Origin: Lumbricus terrestris
Taxonomy: Eukaryota; Annelida; Clitellata; Crassiclitellata; Lumbricidae
Reading direction: 5' to 3'
NCBI GenBank assembly: GCA_949752735.1
Contig: OX457038.1
Span: forward strand, 24,578,456 to 24,642,455
DNA: 64,000 bases
In this document: positions 59,401 to 64,000 of the stretch, one piece after another
How positions within the stretch are numbered: position 1 is the first letter of the stretch
How the letters are laid out: each line of letters begins with the position of its first letter
The notes under the pieces: model-generated
The model's input: the letters and a program-made list of their open reading frames with translations, nothing else
Database searches by the model: none
Told to the model about the DNA's origin: nothing
Made by a program: the position numbers and the translations under genes

Positions 59401-62400
59401 AATGCCCTGAACAATATTGTCTGTTTAAGTTGCAGCTTTTTCAGCTTACTACAAATAAATGTTCATTTCATTGATTGATTAATTGATTGATTAATTGATC
59501 ATATTCATTAGAAATTAGTGACTAACTTTGTATATAAGTGAAATTTTTCTACCAAATCCAGTGGATTGATGTTGGTATTCAGTTCTCCACTGTCCCTTAA
59601 AGATGGTCCCATAACCCAGACCTCTAATAACTGACTTCCATGTAAGTTATTACCACTAGGCAAATCCACCTGAAGAGTAATGCTTGTGTCTTCACTGGCA
59701 AGCAGCACAGGTAAAGGATAATTTTCTGTAATAGAAAATCATTTCCTATAAGCAAACAGTTGAAAGGCAACCTGGAGCAAATTTTAAGGTAATGCCAAAC
59801 TGCTAAAAAAAAATAATTTTATACTCCTCTCCTTGAGATCAAATTTTGCCTTATGAAAAATGCTTCAATACACCGGTAAACACAACATAGAATATTACAG
59901 TAGGTTTTCAGACTGAATAAGTAGTTTATTTCTAAAAGCAGCATTATGAAACTTTGCTACTACAATTTGTACTACTATTAGAGTAATGCTCTATAGTGAA
60001 ATTAACCCAGAATATAGGAATTAATGAATGTCTGCATTAATAATCATTATTACAAACAATTTTCTAAAGCACTACTTAAAAGCTACACATAGGAAATCGA
60101 AATATTAATATTATTTAAAAAAATTATTACTATTAACAATTTTGTTATTATTATCACAATCATCATCATTATTGTTATCATTAGTAATAATAATAATAAT
60201 AATAAACAAGATAATACTAATAAAAATGATAATATTTGTTTGTAAATTCAAACTGAAAAGTAAGATTATATTAAATAGTAGTAACAGATATAATAAGTTA
60301 TAGTAAATGAAAAGTTGTTCCTGAGCATCAAGTCCACTGGGCTATCTAAAGATACAGTTACAACGAACAGAATCCAGTTGCCATTGTGAAAAGTAGGATC
60401 AACTCACGAATAACATTCACAAACGCTGATTCTGAAACGGCTCCATATTTGTTGACAGCTGTGAGAGTGTAGTTGCCAGCATCTTCCGGCCAATGTGGTA
60501 TCAGATATAATCCTGATATGTTTATATACCTGTCTACAAACAGGTAACATATTGAATCTTTTCATCATAATTGACCTTAGTTTAAAAAAAACACTGGAAT
60601 CGTAAATAGTTCAGATTCAGTTTGGATCTATAATTTGATATGTACCCAGTAAACCATTGCATGTGATTTAAGTCTTAAACCTGATACAAAAAACTAGCTC
60701 ACTAAAATATGCATTTAAAACAAATTAAATTAATTATAAAATCTAATTAAAATGTAGATGATAAGTAGAAAACATAAATTATAATTTAAAAATTACCACA
60801 GCTAAAAATTTGGCCTAAGTCATAAAAACCACCCATGATAGCAATGTTCAGGGTAATGTGTGCAATCTTGCATTACATGAACACAACTATAGCAAATTGG
60901 GAATTGTGGCTTATTAGTTTACTACAGCTGAACCTCATCTGTAACACTGCAACTTTTCCTATGATCATTCCATAAAAATGCTTTGGGTTAAGTAGTTGTT
61001 TAATTTCCTATAAATCACTTCACAAACTTTTTTCTTTTTAAGTAATTATTACACATATCTTAAATATGAACCATATTCCTATCCATGATTCCGATCTGAA
61101 GCACTTGTGTTCGTTACGTTACATCTATCTAATTTGAACTGAAATTGAAGCTAAATTAATGTGAACCGAACATGTAATTGTAGTCTCTTTCTAATAATTA
61201 ACAGTTATAACAAAGGTGATTAGTGCTATTCTCACCTTAGTGGTGCCATTCCCAAGCATAACCACGTTTAGATTGGCACCAGTGAAGTACAGCAATAGTA
61301 GGGTAGAACTTACCCGGTAGTGGTCTCATAGCCTTAAATTTAGAGTCTAGACTCACCTGATCTGGTGTAAATTGGGATTCTATTTCGATACCAGACAATA
61401 GAAGGCATCGACAATGACTCAACAGACCACATCAGAACTGACGGCCAGTTTGCCAACAGAGTCACATTAACAGGCAACGACAGAAATCGGGGAACACCTA
61501 ACAAAAACAATATATTAAGTATAAACCAGCAAGCATTTAAGCTGCATTACTGACAGATAATGATGCTTAACAAAATCAGTATACAGTAAGTGCAAGTAAA
61601 TGAAATCCAAATCTCACTAAATAATTGAATTAATTTGTGAATGGTGATTAACACCACATTGAGATTAGAAGACTGAGAAAGATGAGGAATTTAAAAACTT
61701 AAAAAACTACAACAGTTTCGCTTAGGGACTTGAAAAGAAGACTGTTTTTGGTTAGGTGGGATGGAAGCTTGTAATTGAATTAATTGAAGCAGCATAACAG
61801 AAAATATTAGAAAATTTTCTCAACAACACAGCGTGAAAGTGATATTAACAGGTTTGAGAACTTAATAAAGACACGCTTTACACTTGAAACACCAATACTG
61901 TACTGTCAAAGTTAAACACTTATTTCGTTCTAATGAGACCTGGTTCTTTATGTGCCCATTTAGACATACCTCTGCACAGAGTACAATTGCGATAATTATT
62001 ATACAATACAATACAATTCAAACTTGATATCACCCTCCTTACAAAGCTCAGAAGTGCACATGCGCCTTGACAGCACAACTGCAATTGTATTGCAGAGCAA
62101 TTGTGAGTGAAGGACTGCGAGTCCAAAGGTCCCTACACAGTAATAGCTCCTTGGATGGGGATCGAACCCATACTCTCTGCGTTACACGCTGACCGCTCTA
62201 ACCATGCGACCACTGCGTCTCACATTATGCTTGATGTTGGGTTGCAACTCATGTGCTTCGCTAAAAGAAGGGAATTCGATATCTGCGGTAAGTCTTGTGC
62301 GCAGGGTATATTGTGAAACCGACATCCTGTGCAACGATTAGAAAGGATGGCAGGATTTGGGTGCAGTGTCCATTCCAGTCACAAAGGGATTCAGAGTGCA

Positions 62401-63749
62401 ATATTCGATCATGGCAACTCACGATCGAAATACACGTGATATGGCGGTTCATGATGGTCCTGCAAAATTCGTTGTAGTTCGAACACCAATTTAACACGTT
62501 GACCGCCACGGCAATCTTACCTGCTATGCCAAGCCAAAGACGCTAAATTTTCAACATACGAAATTCATGAAAAAATATTGTTTCACTTTGTTTTCACCCC
62601 GGCCCCACCGAACAACCACCCTGACACACCAACCAACCCATCGCAAACCCACCCAACCCCGCCTCCAGCCGTCTCATCTACCCCAGCCCCACCCAGCCCC
62701 CACCCCATCCTAGCTCCTACCGTCCCACGAGAACTCCACCACAATGGAGTAAATATCGGTTTTTCACCCTGCTCCACCGTCCAACCCTGGCTCCGACCCA
62801 CCCCACCTCCCGAACCCACCCACCCCACATCATCTCCCCACCCCACCACGCCCCTAACACTCCACACCTTGCCCAACCGAACCCCACATCATCCCCAACC
62901 CGTCCCTGCCAACTTCCGCCCTCTGTGGTAAATATTGGTCTTCGCCCCACTCTGTCGTCCAACCATAACTCCACCCTGCACCCCACCCCACCAAGCTCCA
63001 CTTGCCCTACCCCATCCCCTACCAGACCCCATCCTCCTTCACCCATTCCAGATAAACCCAGACCCCATTATCTGGGGTAGATTTCGGTTTTCGCCCTCTC
63101 AGCTCAGCCCAACTCCATGCTTTGTTCGCCGTATTCTACGGTATGAGATATCTCGTACTGGGCGCCACAGGACGCAAAAATTGGTACGAGTTAACTCGTA
63201 CTGGGCAGTGAACGTGTTAAAGAAAGATACATAAGTGGCATAAATAGCCAAGATGCACATAGCAGAAGTTAGTCATTTTCTATAAACTTTATTGTGATTT
63301 GAACACCCAATTAATTAGAGAAAGGGTGCCATCATACCCTACCCCCAACTCTCTCTGGTGCTAAAGATTGGGTGAAGAAACAATTCGAAGCTCTTTCCGA
63401 TTGGAGCTGCAGTATATGAAGAAACTGATGATGGATGGGGTATGTTAACTGAAAAACTTTCAGCTCTCTATTTTATTCAACATATTATTTAAAGTGTTTC
63501 TGGTTAATCTTTCTTGTCATGGCACTACATAAATGTCTATTTGCAACTACAATGATCAATTATAATAGGAACGCTATTGACATGCATTCTTGGCATTGCC
63601 TTGCCATTAATTGACTCCATCTCACACTGACCTATGACAGTTAGTAAAGCTGTTGAAAAGGAACGACCAGCCAGGTTGCTAGCAATGCAGGTTACGTTGC
63701 CATCAAATTGGTCTGTTGCTGACTCAATGACTAGAGAGATCGACGTTAT
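49398..63749 (-). CDS. Immunoglobulin-superfamily single-pass receptor with very long cytoplasmic tail, 5'-partial
   Basis: Nine minus exons (63632-63749, 61357-61497, 60408-60533, 59527-59725, 58262-58377, 54102-54282, 53319-53479, 51190-52925, 49398-49862) join in phase into 1080 residues and a stop; more 5' exons lie off the window. Order: end of a C2-type Ig domain (FDGNVTCIASNLAG); a second Ig domain with VWYRNRIPIY and DAGNYTLTAVNKYG, lacking both usual cysteines; a membrane-proximal module of about 105 residues with no clear family (weakly FN3-like); a 22-residue membrane helix (IAIISLSVILLLFILITAAI, about 244-265); then a basic stop-transfer and about 815 cytoplasmic residues. Seven N-glycosylation sequons lie outside. 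Tail motifs: a repeated SSDPN-Y, LGYEYV (ITIM-like) and EYTN (Grb2-type YxN). Likely adhesion or signalling receptor; orthology unknown. Confidence 0.87.
49908..50085. mobile_element. hAT MITE, 178 bp, copy 2, with 8-bp TSD
   Basis: Perfect duplication AATGTAAC (49900-49907 and 50086-50093). Same family, length and ends as 35130-35307. It lies in the IgSF gene's last intron, 46 bases upstream of the last exon's acceptor. Confidence 0.96.
50162..50272. mobile_element. hAT-like MITE, 111 bp, decayed TSD, hairpin-forming
   Basis: Ends CAGAGATGG inverted on both sides. Flanks GTCTGTCC and TTCTATCC match at six of eight positions. Internal AATAGCCAGTC / GATTGGCTATT arms pair, so most of the element folds back. 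Confidence 0.75.
50399..50447. repeat. (AT)n microsatellite
   Basis: Alternating TA run in the IgSF gene's last intron, giving Tyr/Ile-repeat frames on both strands. Confidence 0.98.
50448..51189. other. Intronic spacer
   Basis: Left part has short GTGTGT/GTATGT tracts near 50611-50660; the rest is featureless AT-rich intron. Confidence 0.6.
51190..52925 (-). CDS. IgSF receptor exon: main cytoplasmic exon, 1736 bp
   Basis: Acceptor TTTTTAAAG, donor GTAAGA. 578 codons without a stop. Starts IDYYEEDDWARKVPDGILGI, has two SSDPN-Y repeats (RYSSDPNLYQP and GISSDPNIYNF), a basic aromatic stretch KWNWIFSNGRKLLHWVRKKL, long acidic Ser/Glu-rich sequence, and near the end EKLGYEYVSVIREV and DNIYLSLLDI. 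Composition is of a disordered signalling tail. Confidence 0.9.
53319..53479 (-). CDS. IgSF receptor exon: cytoplasmic, ends at a GC donor
   Basis: Acceptor CACAAATAG. Encodes PETIKSKFKDPDHMVSSNSA, then MYIPTEDEIEQLEHI. The only donor keeping frame with the next exon is ATAG|GCAAGT, the classic GC-AG consensus. Confidence 0.86.
54102..54282 (-). CDS. IgSF receptor exon: transmembrane helix
   Basis: Acceptor CTTTTGCAG, donor GTGACT. Encodes KPDGMESWK, the helix IAIISLSVILLLFILITAAI, CCLRAHSCC (juxtamembrane cysteines, possible palmitoylation) and KSKKRSKYSKSIDRSNTTR. Confidence 0.92.
54283..55160. other. Intronic spacer
   Basis: AT-rich. A (TAC)n-ended stretch near 54949-54968 after AATAAACGGC looks like a retroelement tail, but no body could be assigned. 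Confidence 0.4.
55165..55563. mobile_element. Candidate MITE with imperfect inverted ends, about 400 bp
   Basis: Left GTGGGCGGAGACTTGG and, reverse-complemented, right ATTGGTGGAGACTTAGGG are inverted, and GGGGGACGA occurs near both ends. ATCATA occurs just outside both ends but does not sit flush with them. Confidence 0.6.
55974..57531 (-). mobile_element. 5'-truncated LINE with intact RT frame and (TTAC)n tail (IgSF intron)
   Basis: Minus frame 57485-56139 (448 codons, uninterrupted) reads GPDGLPSWLLSSMAHLLSAP, PIPKMSSPDSEADFRPIS, motif A SLDFSKAFDTVRHDSLAVQL, motif B SIIQGSGLGPVNFL, motif C KYADDCYLIIPASN. The QGSGLGP form differs from the PQGS of the other LINEs here, so it is another clade. 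3' UTR then CCCATTGTGCGTTTGCAAGT and (TTAC)n. Endonuclease missing. Confidence 0.93.
57532..58000. mobile_element. MITE related to 47418, interrupted by a LINE tail
   Basis: Left end GGGACTGTCTATATATTAC plus GATTTAGGCGATTTGTGTAT and ATAAACCATAACAGTTAACA match the 47.4 and 16.9 kb copies. (GTAA)n followed by GAATATTCTTTAATAGACCA at 57805 looks like another minus LINE tail inside. The right end is not clearly preserved. Confidence 0.55.
58089..58144. repeat. Perfect 22-bp inverted repeat with 12-base loop
   Basis: 58089-58110 and 58123-58144 are exact reverse complements. In the IgSF pre-mRNA this is an intronic hairpin about 120 bases after the exon ending at 58262. Confidence 0.97.
58262..58377 (-). 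CDS. IgSF receptor exon: membrane-proximal module, part 2
   Basis: Acceptor GTGTTCGTAG, donor GTGTAA. Encodes NGSNYTHASGCYITILSDVT and TLSSVIIGDGKIYSENVT. Its phases (2 in, 1 out) are exactly those needed to join its neighbours, which otherwise would not join. Confidence 0.82.
58380..59526. other. Intronic spacer, nothing recognised
   Basis: AT-rich sequence with minor simple repeats (GAAGAAGAAG at 58749, TTGATTGATTAA near 59471). Confidence 0.5.
59527..59725 (-). CDS. IgSF receptor exon: membrane-proximal module, part 1
   Basis: Acceptor CTATTACAG, donor GTTAGT. Encodes NYPLPVLLASEDTSITLQVD and LEVWVMGPSLRDSGELNTNI. SITLQVDLPSG and the spacing are vaguely FN3-like, but the FN3 core Trp is not where expected. 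Confidence 0.8.
60100..60235. repeat. AT-rich trinucleotide low-complexity tract
   Basis: ATT/ATC/AAT repeats with ATAATAATAATAATAATAA at its right. Confidence 0.85.
60408..60533 (-). CDS. IgSF receptor exon: second half of cysteine-less Ig domain
   Basis: Acceptor GTTTGTAG, donor GTGAGT. Encodes RYINISGLYLIPHWPEDAGN, then YTLTAVNKYGAVSESAFVNV. In the DAGxYxC motif the Cys is Leu. Confidence 0.9.
60534..61356. other. Intronic spacer between the two halves of the cysteine-less Ig domain
   Basis: No exon or repeat recognised. A second donor-like GTGAGA at about 61235 on minus would extend the 61357-61497 exon, but its reading frame does not fit. Confidence 0.55.
61357..61497 (-). CDS. IgSF receptor exon: first half of cysteine-less Ig domain
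   Basis: Acceptor TTTTGTTAG, donor GTGAGT. Encodes VPRFLSLPVNVTLLANWPSV and LMWSVESLSMPSIVWYRNRI. The B-strand Cys position, twelve residues before the core Trp, is a Trp. Confidence 0.87.
61985..62222 (-). mobile_element. tRNA-derived SINE
   Basis: On minus, GACGCAGTGGTCGCATGGTT, A box TGGTTAGAGCGG and B box GGTTCGATCCC, then a body (CCTTCACTCACAATTGCTCT) and an ATTGTATTGTATTGTATAAT tail. The intact boxes look tRNA-like, but body and tail identify a SINE. Confidence 0.85.
62491..63220. mobile_element. piggyBac-like non-autonomous element, about 730 bp, containing C-rich tandem units
   Basis: Both ends read TTAACACGTT: left TTAACACGTTGACCGCC, right reverse-complemented TTAACACGTTCACTGCC. 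TTAA at both borders is the piggyBac target-site signature. Inside, CCCCACC-rich units carrying AAATATCGGTTTTTCACC-like openings repeat at about 62749, 62933 and 63080. Near the right end is an 18-bp perfect palindrome, 63184-63201. No transposase. Confidence 0.72.
63222..63631. other. Intronic spacer, nothing recognised
   Basis: No coding or repeat feature supported. Confidence 0.5.
63632..63749 (-). CDS. IgSF receptor exon: end of upstream Ig domain
   Basis: Acceptor TTGTGTTTAG, donor GTCAGT. Encodes ITSISLVIESATDQFDGNVT, then CIASNLAGRSFSTALLTVI, the F-G strands of a C2 Ig domain with its cysteine intact. Phase 0 in, 1 out. Confidence 0.88.
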
Positions 63750-64000
63750 CTAAACACAAGACACACTGGACTAAGATTATTACACTACTGTTACTGGTAT
63801 TGCTAATCATTAGAGTGGCTGAAACAAATGGTGACTGAGCAGTTGTTTCCAATATATGCTGAAAGACTAAGCAGTAACCAATGCCTATCAATAAAATGAA
63901 AACCAGACAACAAACGCGTGCATGAAAAGACACCCTCAAGCAAATATATGTGCACGGCAGCAGTCAATTCGGAAAACTAAATGTAAAGTATATATAACAA
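63750..64000. other. Intron upstream of the last visible Ig exon
   Basis: Holds a chance hydrophobic minus frame (MRVSFHARVCCLVF...) out of frame with the Ig exon; no splice-consistent exon seen before the window edge. Confidence 0.5.

Noticed and set aside
61235..61356. Alternative longer Ig exon ending at the GTGAGA donor near 61235 on minus
   Set aside because: The downstream frame does not join the next exon in phase; the GTGAGT at 61356 does.
62107..62230. A functional tRNA gene on minus (intact A and B boxes)
   Set aside because: The sequence continues into a SINE body with an ATTGT-repeat tail, a second truncated copy exists at 11.2 kb, and no clean acceptor-stem pairing could be drawn.
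62578..62931. Proline-rich protein ORF on plus, with Gly/Trp-rich frames opposite
   Set aside because: Explained by CCCCACC-rich tandem repeats inside a TTAA-bordered element.
63724..63939. Signal-peptide-like frame on minus (MRVSFHARVCCLVF) as first exon of the IgSF receptor
   Set aside because: It is out of frame with the Ig exon it overlaps, a good acceptor separates them, and the Ig domain is missing its first half, so more exons must lie upstream.

Overview
This is a nuclear window from an animal. Genes are intron-rich with GT/GC-AG junctions, spacer DNA is AT-rich, and it is full of CR1/L2-type and other LINE pieces, tRNA-derived SINEs and hAT-type MITEs. The protein sequences and repeat content suggest a non-vertebrate metazoan, perhaps a marine one. 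I cannot place it further from sequence alone.

Layout. 1-8077 (+): ten exons of PSMD11/Rpn6, the 26S proteasome lid subunit; its 5' end is outside the window. 8.4-14.7 kb: intergenic, made of LINE ends and two hAT elements with perfect 8-bp target duplications. 14754-28547 (+): a complete five-exon BTB-BACK-Kelch gene, predicted 587 aa, whose introns hold a nested MITE/LINE cluster, a near-intact LINE reverse transcriptase, a SINE, a degenerate L2-like LINE and a 331-bp hAT MITE. 29031-43769 (-): a gene I do not recognise, reconstructed from ten phase-compatible exons (predicted 494 aa), tail-to-tail with the Kelch gene. 43.8-49.4 kb: intergenic, with C-rich repeats and MITEs. 49398-63749 (-): the last nine exons of a single-pass immunoglobulin-superfamily receptor with an approximately 815-aa cytoplasmic tail; its 5' exons lie beyond the right edge.

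The four genes do not form an operon and show no obvious shared pathway. PSMD11 and a BTB-Kelch protein (a Cul3-type substrate adaptor by family) both belong to ubiquitin-proteasome biology, but their adjacency may be coincidence. The points most worth following are the IgSF receptor, which has an Ig domain that lost both disulfide cysteines and a very long tail with tyrosine motifs; the unrecognised KEN-box gene; two GC-AG introns, one a tandem GC/GT donor; and the unusually clear record of hAT MITE insertions. Exon borders were set by eye from splice consensus and reading-phase continuity; no transcript evidence or database search was available.
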